Source: DATJOJ01 sp035507035 | Lineage (GTDB): Bacteria > Acidobacteriota > Terriglobia > Terriglobales > Acidobacteriaceae | NCBI GenBank assembly: GCA_035507035.1 | Contig: DATJOJ010000048.1 | Location: 1-64,000 of the forward strand | Length of the DNA: 64,000 bases | Direction of reading: 5' to 3' | In this document: piece by piece, positions 9,509 to 17,493 of the stretch | Layout: each line of letters begins with the position of its first letter | Position numbering within the stretch: position 1 is the first letter of the stretch | The notes under the pieces: model-generated | The model's database searches: none | What the model was told of the DNA's origin: nothing | What the model saw: the letters and a program-made list of their open reading frames with translations, nothing else | Position numbers and translations under genes: made by a program

Positions 9509-9964
9509 TTGGACGAGACATTCAAGATCGAGCTTCCCAGCCGTCAGACTATTCCCTCCCTTGTGACCCTGCGCCATTTTCGAGACATCCCTGAGGCTCT
9601 GCTCGCGAAAGGAATGCTCGAATCCGCCGGCATCCGGTGCGTACTGGCTGACGGCAACCTGGTCCGCATGGACTGGTTACTTTCTAACGCGATTGGCGGA
9701 TTGCGTTTGCAAGTCGATAAGCAAGAATTCGAAGCAGCCCGCGCTCTTCTCGACGAACCCATCCCTGACGAACTGCCCGAGGACGAATTCGGCGAGCCTT
9801 ACGTTCAGCCACGATGTCCGCGGTGCTACTCGCTCGACATCGGCTTTGAGAAGATCGACCGGTTCTGGACCTATGGGCTCTGGCTGCTCTTATCGATTCC
9901 GATACCGATCGGCAAGAATAATTGGAAGTGCTACACCTGCGGCGTGGAGTGGATGGAAGAATAG
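9509..9964 (+). CDS. DUF2007-type putative signal-transducing protein with zinc ribbon
   Basis: The N-terminal half (about 20-85: LRHFRDIPEALLAKGMLESA) matches the DUF2007 pattern, a small alpha/beta unit found in many uncharacterised bacterial proteins. A C-terminal pair of CxxC knuckles (CPRC near 108, CYTC near 140) is separated by a hydrophobic segment (WTYGLWLLLSIPIPIG), so the zinc ribbon is probably split by a membrane-touching hairpin. The frame begins at a TTG without a clear ribosome site, so the N-terminus is uncertain. The EAL-HDOD gene starts 3 bases after its stop, which suggests co-translation and perhaps a shared signalling role. The function is not known. Confidence 0.7.
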   Translation: MDETFKIELPSRQTIPSLVTLRHFRDIPEALLAKGMLESAGIRCVLADGNLVRMDWLLSNAIGGLRLQVDKQEFEAARALLDEPIPDELPEDEFGEPYVQPRCPRCYSLDIGFEKIDRFWTYGLWLLLSIPIPIGKNNWKCYTCGVEWMEE

Positions 9965-9967
9965 GTT

Positions 9968-11296
9968 GTGTACCCTCAGCCCTCGCGCGGTGCAGGTCAT
10001 ATCTGTAATCACACTCATGGTCTGGTAATTCTTGCCGATGAATCTCTTGTGGCTGCACCCACAACGTCGCAAGCTTCCGTTCCCAAGGCCAACGCGCGGT
10101 TCGTCGCGCGCCAGCCGATCCTGACCAGCGAAGAGAAAGTTTTTGGTTACGAATTATTGTTCCGCAACGGCGTAGATGAGGGTTTTGGAGGCGCCAATCG
10201 CGAAACAGCCTCCCGCAGCACAGTTCAGACTTCCATGCTTGTCGGGTTGGACGTGCTCTGTGATGGGCACAAAGCCTTCGTGAATTGCTCGCGTGAGGTT
10301 TTGCTAAAAGAGTACATTACGCTGCTGCCGTCGACGCAGGCGGTGGTGGAAGTTCTGGAGAGCGTTCCCGCCGACGATTTAGTGATTGCCGCCTGCCGGC
10401 GATTAAAGGATGCGGGCTACCTGATTGCCCTGGATGATTTCGAACCGATCGATATTCGCGAACCGCTGATCGACGTGGCGGACATCATAAAAGTTGACAT
10501 ACGGCAAACCCAGCTCGACCAGGCAGCGGCGATGGTCGTTCGCTATGCGCCATCGCGGATTCGCATGTTGGCAGAAAAAGTCGAGACTCGCGAAGAATTC
10601 TTGGCGGCGAAGCAGGCGGGGTTCGTCTACTTTCAGGGATACTTCTTCCGCAAGCCCGAACTCCTGACCACCCACGAAATTCCGGAAAACCGTGCCAACT
10701 ATTTGCGAATGTGGCAAGCCGCGTCGCGGCCGCAACTGGATGTGCGCGAAATCGAAAACCTGATCAAGGGTGAGGCCTCGCTATGCTATCGTCTGCTTCG
10801 CTATCTAAATTCTCCCGCTTTCGGGTTGGCAAACGAAATTCAGTCAGTGCGACACGCGCTCACCATACTGGGTGAGCGGGAAGTGAGGCGGTGGATTCGT
10901 TTGGTTGCTACGCTAGGAGCAGGCCAGGGCAAACCTACTGAACTGGTGCTGTCGGCGCTGACGCGGGGCCGCTTTTGCGAGTTGTTTTCCTCGAAGATCC
11001 GCCATCAGGGCTCGGACCTGTTTCTTTTGGGCCTGCTTTCCCTGATGGATGCCATCCTTCAAATACCGATGGATCAGGTATTGGAAAATGTGCCTGTGGA
11101 TCGGGGAATCCGAGCCGCTTTGCAGGGGAAGCGCAGCTCGTTGACTACGTTTTATCAACTGATGGTGGCGCAGGAGTCGGCAGAGTGGCAAACCGTCACT
11201 GAATTGGCTAAGCAACTACGCATTCCCGAGAGTTCGGTTGCTGAAAATTACTGGACGGCGGTCCGCTGGGCGCAACAGGTCACGGCGGAGGGATAG
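9968..11296 (+). CDS. EAL-HDOD signalling protein (YuxH/CdgJ-like)
   Basis: It starts with GTG three bases after the previous stop, with GGAAGA just upstream inside that gene. Residues about 45-250 form an EAL-type domain: FVARQPILT, GYELLFRNG in place of the EAL signature, VNCSREVL, ALDDFEP and VKVDI. Residues about 255-430 form an HDOD domain (LIKGEASLCYRLLRYLNSPAF, then SVRHALTILGEREVRRWI). In the known family (Vibrio CdgJ, Bacillus YuxH) the EAL part is catalytically degenerate and the pair controls motility or protein levels. Here too ELL replaces EAL, so loss of c-di-GMP hydrolysis is likely but not proven. The start codon is the least certain point. Confidence 0.85.
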   Translation: MYPQPSRGAGHICNHTHGLVILADESLVAAPTTSQASVPKANARFVARQPILTSEEKVFGYELLFRNGVDEGFGGANRETASRSTVQTSMLVGLDVLCDGHKAFVNCSREVLLKEYITLLPSTQAVVEVLESVPADDLVIAACRRLKDAGYLIALDDFEPIDIREPLIDVADIIKVDIRQTQLDQAAAMVVRYAPSRIRMLAEKVETREEFLAAKQAGFVYFQGYFFRKPELLTTHEIPENRANYLRMWQAASRPQLDVREIENLIKGEASLCYRLLRYLNSPAFGLANEIQSVRHALTILGEREVRRWIRLVATLGAGQGKPTELVLSALTRGRFCELFSSKIRHQGSDLFLLGLLSLMDAILQIPMDQVLENVPVDRGIRAALQGKRSSLTTFYQLMVAQESAEWQTVTELAKQLRIPESSVAENYWTAVRWAQQVTAEG

Positions 11297-11392
11297 TCGA
11301 CGAAAGGTTCCAACGTTAAGTCTGCCGCGATGTTTGCTAACGCACGAATTTTCCTACAGTTACTTCTGTGCAAAATTAGGGTTACTTGGCAC

Positions 11393-11422
11393 TTGCACTT
11401 TTTCCATGGCCAGAGCTACCAT
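11393..11422 (+). promoter_or_regulatory. Possible sigma-70 type promoter for the RGG-receiver gene
   Basis: TTGCAC and TACCAT are separated by 18 bases. The boxes each differ from consensus, and no second support is visible, so this is a weak call. Confidence 0.3.
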
Positions 11423-11609
11423 AATAACGTTCCCTAGCGGCCGAGCTCCCTAGCCGGTCTTCCGCGCCCTTAAGCTCCAGGCGCAAAAGCGGACACAACG
11501 ATCATTCAGGCATGAGTTCCAACCGCATCGGGTTTCTACGCACGCCCCGTGGCTACGCACGACAGGCGAGCCCACTCACGAAGCGGTAACAGAAAAACAG
11601 GAAACTGGA

Positions 11610-11625
11610 CCGCCCCCTGGGGCGG
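11610..11625 (+). promoter_or_regulatory. GC-rich leader hairpin before the RGG-receiver gene
   Basis: CCGCCC and GGGCGG pair perfectly around a CCTG tetraloop. It is not followed by a T run, so it is not a terminator. It lies 32 bases before the ATG of a gene whose product looks RNA-binding, so an RNA-level control role is possible but unproven. Confidence 0.4.
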
Positions 11626-11657
11626 ACAAGAACGCAAGACTACAACGAGAAAACTAC

Positions 11658-12317
11658 ATGAATGTTGGACCTGGAAGTCCCTCCGGCGGCGGAGGAGGGC
11701 GTAATCGACGGCGTCGAGGACGCCGCCCCTATCGCAGCGGACAGCGCGGCGGCCGTGGCCGTGAACGTGACAACAGCGGTGGCGGTATCTACAACGCACC
11801 CATGGATCACAGTTACCGGGCTGCACAGGCCGGCGGGCAAGGCCAGCGGCGCAATCGCCCAGGTTTTGCTGCGCCCTATGTTCCGGCCGACCCTGAGCCG
11901 CTGCCACAACAACGCGAGGATGCAACGTCGCGTATTTTCGCATTTGTCGACGACCTCTTTTTCCAGGCCAAGATTCAGGAGACCGCTCGCAAGCTGAATG
12001 TGAAAGTCGAGTTCGTCAAGAACGACAAGGACCTTGGCGAACGCATGGGGCAGAATGGGGACGAAAAACCCTCGCTGCTCATCTTCGACCTGAACAATGC
12101 AAATGCCAAACCACTAACCCTGATTCCCAAACTGAAAACCAAGCTGAAAAAAGGAACTTCGATTATTGGCTTTTTGTCCCACGTACAGGGGGATCTGAAA
12201 CAGAAGGCACACGAAGTTGGTTGCGACATGGTGCTGCCGCGGTCGGCGTTCTCTCAGAACCTGCCGCAACTTCTGCGGCGGCATGGCGCACCGGAAGAAG
12301 AAGCACCAACCGCCTAG
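11658..12317 (+). CDS. Arg/Gly-rich (RGG-like) protein with degenerate receiver domain
   Basis: Residues 1-85 are disordered and full of Gly and Arg (RNRRRRGRRPYRS, QRGGRGRERD, GQRRNRPG), like eukaryotic RGG boxes that bind RNA. Residues about 90-212 have the strand-helix rhythm of a response-regulator receiver. Strand 1 is IFAFVDD, strand 3 LLIFDLNN with an Asp near 144, strand 4 SIIGFLSHV and strand 5 CDMVLPRS. The conserved Lys after strand 5 is replaced, and no acidic pair follows strand 1 in the usual place, so normal phosphotransfer is doubtful. It stands alone and converges with the HIT gene. The function is unknown; a nucleic-acid-binding adaptor is my inference. Confidence 0.75.
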   Translation: MNVGPGSPSGGGGGRNRRRRGRRPYRSGQRGGRGRERDNSGGGIYNAPMDHSYRAAQAGGQGQRRNRPGFAAPYVPADPEPLPQQREDATSRIFAFVDDLFFQAKIQETARKLNVKVEFVKNDKDLGERMGQNGDEKPSLLIFDLNNANAKPLTLIPKLKTKLKKGTSIIGFLSHVQGDLKQKAHEVGCDMVLPRSAFSQNLPQLLRRHGAPEEEAPTA

Positions 12318-12363
12318 TTTCGCGCTTTACCTTTCTATCTCGAGTGGGCCCACGGCTGCGAGG

Positions 12364-12705
12364 CTATCCTGGCGGCCAGTGCAGCGCGCGTCCTCCAATC
12401 AAGTGCACGTGCAGGTGGAACACGGACTGCCCGGCGTGCGGACCAACGTTCACGACGGTGCGATAGCCTTCTTCGATGTTGCGCTGGCGCGCAATATTGG
12501 CTGCGGTCAAATGGCAGTATCCGATGATCTCGGCATCCTCACTGTGCGCCTCCTTTAGACCACGAATGTGTTTCTTGGGAACGACGAGGATGTGGGTGGG
12601 AGCTTGCGGATTAATGTCTTCAAATACGTAAACGCGATCGTCTTCGTAGACCTTTTTGGAAGGAATTTCGCCGCTTACAATGCGGCAGAACAAGCAATCT
12701 TTCAT
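12364..12705 (-). CDS. HIT family nucleotide hydrolase (HINT type)
   Basis: The 113-residue protein has the whole HINT-branch layout: CLFCRIVSGEIPS with the two zinc-type Cys at the N-terminus, YEDDRVYVFEDINPQAPTH in the middle, and the histidine triad near the C-terminus as HLHVHLIGGR. Proteins of this branch hydrolyse nucleoside phosphoramidates and acyl-adenylates in the cytoplasm. The start at 12705 gives the usual family length. It is transcribed alone, converging with the RGG-receiver gene. Confidence 0.93.
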   Translation of the reverse strand: MKDCLFCRIVSGEIPSKKVYEDDRVYVFEDINPQAPTHILVVPKKHIRGLKEAHSEDAEIIGYCHLTAANIARQRNIEEGYRTVVNVGPHAGQSVFHLHVHLIGGRALHWPPG

Positions 12706-12854
12706 GACACGTCCAGTGGAGATCAGAATTTAGCAACGAACTCGACCCGGGAACCCTGAAGCACTGAAAGCGTGGGGGAGAAACGTCAACACTATACATG
12801 ATCGTAGCGATTTCTGCAGGAGCCGGTGGAGTTGAAGTCAGTTGGCTGGAGGGC

Positions 12855-13604
12855 TCAATCCAGACGCACCAGAAAAACGCTGCCTTCGGCAGTACGAGTA
12901 TCGCGGGCAATTTCCTCGGCTTGCGAACGATCGTCATTGTGGACGCGCACTCGTACCCACCAGTCGCCAATCGGACTGCTGAAAGTCAGAATCTTGGCAG
13001 TCTCATACCGCCGCGACAGATGGTCCGCGAGCTTGTCCGCGGCATGTTCTTTCTCGAACGCTCCAATCTGGACCGACCAGCGTCCGCCGCGATTTAGCGG
13101 AGCCGGCGTGGAAAGTACTTCCATGCGCACCATGGCCACGCCGGCAAGCCAGACATCGGCTTTCTTGGCGGCTGCCTTGGAGAGGTCGAGAATGCGGCCT
13201 CGCACAAACGGTCCGCGATCGGTTATGCGCACGACGACGGAATGTCCGGTCTTCAAGTTGGTCACGCGCACAACCGATTCCAAAGGGAGCGTGAGATGGG
13301 CCGCCGTCAGCGCATTCATGTTATAGATTTCACCGTTTGAGCTGCGCCGATTGTGATAGGGAGGACCATACCAACTGGCGAGGCCAGTTTCTACAAACAG
13401 GGGCTTGGAACTTGGTTTGGGTTCCTTCGTTTTCTCGTTCTCAGCGCGAGAGTTCGAAGGCGTGGAATTATTATCGGTCTCTGAAGGCGGTTGACTAATC
13501 GGCGGGGCTGGCGGCACGTTGACGTGCGACTGCTTATGGCTGCTACAACCGGTCAGAAAGAGCGCAGCAAGAAGAAGAGTGGTCGCGACTGGAAAACGTT
13601 TTAC
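12855..13604 (-). CDS. rlpA: RlpA-like septal lipoprotein with SPOR domain (start codon apparently lost)
   Basis: The protein has a lipoprotein signal (KRFPVATTLLLAALFLTGC, lipid Cys at residue 20), a Pro/Ser/Asn-rich linker, a double-psi beta-barrel RlpA domain (GLASWYGPPYH, RITDRGPFV, DLSKAAAK) and a C-terminal SPOR domain (GRWSVQIGAFEKE). RlpA is a lytic transglycosylase or division-site protein that binds denuded peptidoglycan through SPOR. The codon where Met is expected is GTA at 13604-13602, overlapping the TAA stop of the gene upstream. No ATG, GTG or TTG is in frame near it; the long open frame up to 13982 reads through the upstream gene in another frame and does not look coding. The endpoint is therefore inferred. 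Confidence 0.82.
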   Translation of the reverse strand, partial: VKRFPVATTLLLAALFLTGCSSHKQSHVNVPPAPPISQPPSETDNNSTPSNSRAENEKTKEPKPSSKPLFVETGLASWYGPPYHNRRSSNGEIYNMNALTAAHLTLPLESVVRVTNLKTGHSVVVRITDRGPFVRGRILDLSKAAAKKADVWLAGVAMVRMEVLSTPAPLNRGGRWSVQIGAFEKEHAADKLADHLSRRYETAKILTFSSPIGDWWVRVRVHNDDRSQAEEIARDTRTAEGSVFLVRLD

Positions 13605-13828
13605 TTGCCGTGCGCTTTCGGCGAGTCCATATAATCGGCGAGCCGCGCCAACTTCTCGGAGGCCAGCCGTAATGCCTTGGTCGAATGCTGACGAGCTTCC
13701 GGCACAATCTCGTCGTTCAAGTACTTGACCAGTTCTGCGGTTTCCTGTTCCAGGGTCGTCGTAAACTCGGCGACTGATTTGTTGAGGCGAGCGGTCGCCT
13801 CTTCGACCTTGCGGTTGAAGTCGTTCAT
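13601..13828 (-). CDS. Small conserved coiled-coil protein of unknown function
   Basis: The 75-residue product begins at an ATG with AAGGGACG upstream. It is highly charged, contains no cysteine and is predicted almost wholly helical: NRKVEEATARLNKSVAEF, then EQETAELVKYLNDEIVPEAR and ASEKLARLADYMDS, with a heptad-like hydrophobic spacing. It has no signal peptide. The stop overlaps the beginning of the RlpA frame, so the two genes look translationally coupled, and a cell-envelope or division-linked role is possible. I do not recognise a named family. Confidence 0.65.
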   Translation of the reverse strand: MNDFNRKVEEATARLNKSVAEFTTTLEQETAELVKYLNDEIVPEARQHSTKALRLASEKLARLADYMDSPKAHGK

Positions 13829-14063
13829 GGCAATTCGTCCCTTCTGTGAGCGCAGAAGCGGGCACTCGTGATTGCGGATACCAGGCCAATCCATTATTTC
13901 GCGGGGCCTGATAAGGGTCAACGGGGAGGCATCCCGTGTCACACCCCGGAGAAAGCCGGCGCTTGGACGAAAATTGTGTCATCGCGCACTTTCAGTACAG
14001 TATTAGTGGCGGTTGCGTCGTGATCCGGTTGTATAGCCCATCGGGAATACGAGATCTTTAGGA

Positions 14064-15047
14064 ATGCCAGCGACGACAAAGCGACGCCGCAGTTCACGTT
14101 CCAAGAGTTTTTGCAAGAACTTGCTGGACTGGTTCGACCAAAGCAAACGGGACCTTCCCTGGCGGAAAGACCGCGACCCCTATCGTGTCTGGATCTCTGA
14201 AGTCATGCTGCAGCAGACACGCGTCGCTGCCGTAATCGATCATTACCACAGATTTTTGAGACGTTTCCCGACAATCGAGAAATTAGCGGCAGCGCGGGAG
14301 TCGTCGGTTTTGGCGGCATGGAGCGGCCTTGGTTATTACAGACGCGCTCGCATGTTGCATGCTGCGGCGAAACAAGTCGTGAAGGGGAATGAAGGAAGAT
14401 TTCCCAATAGTGCCGCGGAATTTTTTCAGCTCCCCGGCATTGGGCGCTACACGGCCGCGGCGATCGCTAGCATCGCCTTCAACGAACCTGTAGCGGTCGT
14501 CGATGGCAACGTGGAGCGCGTCTTGGCGCGAATTACGGGGAAACGCCTGTCGACCAAAAAATGCTGGGAAATCGCGGATCTGCTTTTGAGCCATGAGCGC
14601 CCCGGCGACTTCAATCAGGCAATGATGGAGCTTGGAGCAACGATCTGCCTGCCGCGCGACCCGAAATGCCTGCTGTGTCCGATCTCCACTTTGTGCTCGA
14701 CGCGCGGTGAACTGAAAACCCCGGGCGACGGATCTCGACAGACAAAGAAAGCGATCCGCTACGCCTTCGGTTGCCGCAATGGAAAGGTATTCCTCGTGCA
14801 GCGCCCGCGCACGAGTTCGCTCATGCCCGGCATGTGGGAATTGCCGGAACTCAGCTCCGGCCAGGATGTAACCGATGCGTGGCTCACGGTGCGGCATTCC
14901 ATCACGGTAACGGACTACACCGTCTACGTGATGAAGGCCACAGCCCCGGAAGGATCGGCCGGGCGCTGGTTCTCCAAAACTCGCCTCAAAACGCTTCCCT
15001 TGACCGGCCTTACCCGAAAAATCCTTCGGGCTGCTCAGGTCATCTAA
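14064..15047 (+). CDS. mutY: A/G-specific adenine DNA glycosylase MutY
   Basis: MutY removes adenine paired with 8-oxoguanine in base excision repair. The HhH-GPD core is complete: WISEVMLQQTRVAAV with the catalytic Glu, LPGIGRYTAAAIASIAF for the helix-hairpin-helix, and VDGNVERVLAR with the catalytic Asp. The 4Fe-4S ligands lie at about Cys195, 202, 205 and 211 (spacing 6, 2, 5). A reduced NUDIX-like C-terminal domain that normally recognises 8-oxoG follows (VFLVQRPRTSSLMPGMWELPEL). At 327 residues it is slightly short but complete. The peroxiredoxin gene follows closely, so both probably belong to an oxidative-damage operon. Confidence 0.96.
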   Translation: MPATTKRRRSSRSKSFCKNLLDWFDQSKRDLPWRKDRDPYRVWISEVMLQQTRVAAVIDHYHRFLRRFPTIEKLAAARESSVLAAWSGLGYYRRARMLHAAAKQVVKGNEGRFPNSAAEFFQLPGIGRYTAAAIASIAFNEPVAVVDGNVERVLARITGKRLSTKKCWEIADLLLSHERPGDFNQAMMELGATICLPRDPKCLLCPISTLCSTRGELKTPGDGSRQTKKAIRYAFGCRNGKVFLVQRPRTSSLMPGMWELPELSSGQDVTDAWLTVRHSITVTDYTVYVMKATAPEGSAGRWFSKTRLKTLPLTGLTRKILRAAQVI

Positions 15048-15093
15048 AGAGTAAGGTATGAGGTGGTTACGCAAACTTTTCGGAGGACCTAAG

Positions 15094-15591
15094 ATGGCGG
15101 CATTGAACACGGGAACTTTGGCGCCGGACTTCACTTTGCCGGCAATGGACGGGAAGCAATTTTCTTTGAAAGACGCCCTGTCCCGGGGGCCGGTGCTGGC
15201 GGCGTTTTTTAAGGTTTCTTGCCCGGTGTGCCAATTCACTTTTCCGTTCTTGGAGCGTATTTATCGCGCTTACGGAAATCGCAATGTGACCATCATCGGC
15301 ATCTCGCAGAACGAAAGGAAAGAGACCGCCGAGTTCCTGAAGCATTTCGGAGTCACGTTTCCTACGCTGCTGGATGACACCGCAAGCTATCCCGTCTCGA
15401 ACGCTTATGGACTGACGAACATTCCTACTCTGTTCTGGATTGCGCAGGACGGAGAGATCGAAATCTCAAGCGTAGGGTGGAGCCGGAAAGAGATCGACGA
15501 TGTCAATCGAAGGGCAGCGCAAGAAACCAGTCAAGGCGCTAAGCCTGTATTTCAAGCGGGGGAGGATATCCCAGAATTCCGTGCGGGTTGA
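15094..15591 (+). CDS. Peroxiredoxin / TlpA-like thiol oxidoreductase
   Basis: An AhpC/TSA-type thioredoxin fold: APDFTLPAMDGKQFSL, then AAFFKVSCPVCQFTFPFLE with a CPVC active site, IIGISQNERKETAEFLKHF and the cis-Pro loop NIPTLFW. A CxxC pair points to a TlpA/ResA-like disulfide reductase or an atypical two-Cys peroxiredoxin. I start it at the ATG at 15094 because CGGAGGA lies 6 bases upstream; an in-frame ATG at 15058 would add 12 residues (MRWLRKLFGGPK) and is also possible. There is no signal peptide, so it should act in the cytoplasm. It sits just behind mutY. Confidence 0.88.
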   Translation: MAALNTGTLAPDFTLPAMDGKQFSLKDALSRGPVLAAFFKVSCPVCQFTFPFLERIYRAYGNRNVTIIGISQNERKETAEFLKHFGVTFPTLLDDTASYPVSNAYGLTNIPTLFWIAQDGEIEISSVGWSRKEIDDVNRRAAQETSQGAKPVFQAGEDIPEFRAG

Positions 15592-15769
15592 GGGTCGAAA
15601 AACTAAGCCCGCGGTCGCGGGCGTGAAGTCGGCAAAATCTGCAGCCAGGCTAGAGTACGAAGGGACATTGGTACATAGGGCTATTTTCCTACCTGAGCGG
15701 TCAGTCCATCGTTTCTCCTTGTTCCGCGTAGTTCTCTCTAGAATAGAGGGAATCTCTTCGGAGCCTTTG

Positions 15770-17452
15770 ATGCGCAAAACTGCATTTGTAATTTGCTTGG
15801 TTTTCGGGCTAATATCCGCGGCTATGACGCAGACACCTTCGACCGATGGATGGGTCCATCTGCCTGCCACGGCATTCGCTGCCATGCAGAAAATCGATGC
15901 CGAGCGGATTCGCACCCATGTGCGGTTCCTTTCCAGCGATTTGCTCGAGGGTCGGGGCACGGGGCAGCGCGGCGGAGATCTGGCTGCTCAATATATGGCA
16001 ACCGAGTTTGCCCTTTATGGGTTAAAGCCAGCCGGTGACAACGGGAGCTATATGCAGAAGGTCCCGCTGGTTGGAATCACGCCGGCTCCCGAAACCAGCT
16101 TTTCATTCGTGCCCGCCAGCGGCGCTGCGATTCACCTGAAGCCACTCGATCAATATGTCGCATACGACCAGACCCAGCAAACCAAATCCGATGTGGACAC
16201 GGACATTGTTTACGTCGGCTACGGGATCGATGCTCCGGAATACAACTGGGACGATTACAAGGGCGTAGACGTGCGGGGAAAGGTCGTGCTGATGCTGGTG
16301 AACGAGCCCCCATCCGACGACCCCAGATTCTTCGGTGGTAAAGCACTCACCTATTACGGACGCTGGACCTACAAATACGAAGAAGCGGCTCGCAAAGGCG
16401 CGGTCGGCGCCATTCTCATTCATCAGACCGACATGGCCAGCTATCCCTGGGATGTCGTGCGTAACTCCAATTCCGGCGAAAAATCGTTCCTAAAGCTCGA
16501 CGGCAACCCTGCTCTGAAAGTGGCTGGCTGGATCCAGTTCGACGTCGCTCGTGAACTCGCCGAAGCTGCAAATCTGAATCTTGAGACGATGCTTGCGAAA
16601 GCGCGGTCGCGTGATTTTCATCCCGTCGTTCTGCCGGTGAAATTGAAAGCGCACATGGTCAGCAAGGTTCGACACTTCGAGTCGAACAATGTTATTGCCA
16701 TGCTGCCGGGTTCCGACCCGAATCTTAAGAGCGAAGCGATCATGTATACGGCGCATTACGATCACTTGGGAATTCGCCCAGACATGCCGGGAGACAACAT
16801 TTACCATGGTGCCAGCGATAACGCGACGGGTTGCGGCATTCTGCTCGAGGTTGCGCGTGCCTATGCCCAGGCACCGCAGCGGCCGCGCCGCTCGATCCTG
16901 TTCGTGTCTGTGACTGCCGAGGAGCAGGGGCTGCTCGGTTCAGCGTATTTGGCCGAGCATCTGCCGATTGCGGCCGACAAAATCAGTCTCGATCTGAACT
17001 ACGACGATGTGCCGCCACTAGGCTCGCCGGAGGAAGTCGAGGTCTCAGGCGCGGAACGGACGACGTTTTATCCCACCGTCCAATGCATGGCGAAAACCTT
17101 CCGCTTGGCCATTCGCCCCGACTCGCGTCCGGAAGCGGGAAACTTCTATCGCTCCGACCACTTCAGCCTGGCGCGAGTTGGCATTCCTTCGTTTTCGATC
17201 AACGAAGGGGTGAAGTACAAAGGACACGATGCGCTTTGGGGTGAGCAGCAGGCCGATGACTTTACCGCGAATCGCTACCATCAGCCGAGCGATGAATATC
17301 ACGCCAACATGGACTTCACCGGTGATGCCGCCATGGCGCGCTTCGGATTTGCTCTGGGATGGGAAGCTGCGGCGCAGAACAAATTGATCACCTGGAAAAA
17401 AGGCGATGAGTTCGATTCAACGAAATTGAAAACCGCAGCTGGCAGCCAGTAA
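15770..17452 (+). CDS. Secreted M28 family metallopeptidase with PA domain
   Basis: The start at 15770 opens a signal peptide (RKTAFVICLVFGLISAA); the longer open frame from 15500 overlaps the peroxiredoxin gene and is not coding-like upstream. An N-terminal helical cap is followed by a PA (protease-associated) insert, about 130-290, and the M28 zinc domain. Di-zinc ligand motifs are visible: YTAHYDHLG (His), ASDNATGCG (bridging Asp), TAEEQGLLGS (catalytic and ligand Glu) and YRSDHFSLA (His). The family contains aminopeptidases that free N-terminal residues from peptides. It was probably exported to the periplasm or outside, feeding on peptides made by the S53 peptidase. Confidence 0.92.
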   Translation: MRKTAFVICLVFGLISAAMTQTPSTDGWVHLPATAFAAMQKIDAERIRTHVRFLSSDLLEGRGTGQRGGDLAAQYMATEFALYGLKPAGDNGSYMQKVPLVGITPAPETSFSFVPASGAAIHLKPLDQYVAYDQTQQTKSDVDTDIVYVGYGIDAPEYNWDDYKGVDVRGKVVLMLVNEPPSDDPRFFGGKALTYYGRWTYKYEEAARKGAVGAILIHQTDMASYPWDVVRNSNSGEKSFLKLDGNPALKVAGWIQFDVARELAEAANLNLETMLAKARSRDFHPVVLPVKLKAHMVSKVRHFESNNVIAMLPGSDPNLKSEAIMYTAHYDHLGIRPDMPGDNIYHGASDNATGCGILLEVARAYAQAPQRPRRSILFVSVTAEEQGLLGSAYLAEHLPIAADKISLDLNYDDVPPLGSPEEVEVSGAERTTFYPTVQCMAKTFRLAIRPDSRPEAGNFYRSDHFSLARVGIPSFSINEGVKYKGHDALWGEQQADDFTANRYHQPSDEYHANMDFTGDAAMARFGFALGWEAAAQNKLITWKKGDEFDSTKLKTAAGSQ

Positions 17453-17493
17453 GGCCTAAAACACAGGGCACACAGAGAACGAATCGCGGGTGG

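Larger units (their letters stand above)
11297..11657. other. 361-base intergenic region (long leader of the RGG-receiver gene)
   Basis: No convincing gene on either strand. It contains a possible promoter near 11393-11422 and a compact GC hairpin at 11610-11625, about 30 bases before the next start. If the promoter is right, the transcript has an untranslated leader of roughly 230 bases. Confidence 0.5.

Noticed and set aside
11384..11400. A sigma-54-like TTGGCAC next to TTGCAC
   Set aside because: The GG and GC are only 5 bases apart; a sigma-54 promoter needs 10.
12826..13326. Plus-strand open frame of 166 residues
   Set aside because: Antisense to the RlpA domain, which is well supported.
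13605..13982. Upstream extension of the RlpA frame to 375 residues
   Set aside because: The extra residues overlap the small coiled-coil gene in another frame and look non-coding.
14283..15239. Long minus-strand open frame of 318 residues
   Set aside because: It is antisense to mutY and the peroxiredoxin gene; no domain is visible.
15500..15769. Upstream part of the M28 peptidase frame
   Set aside because: It overlaps the end of the peroxiredoxin gene and precedes a clear signal peptide start.
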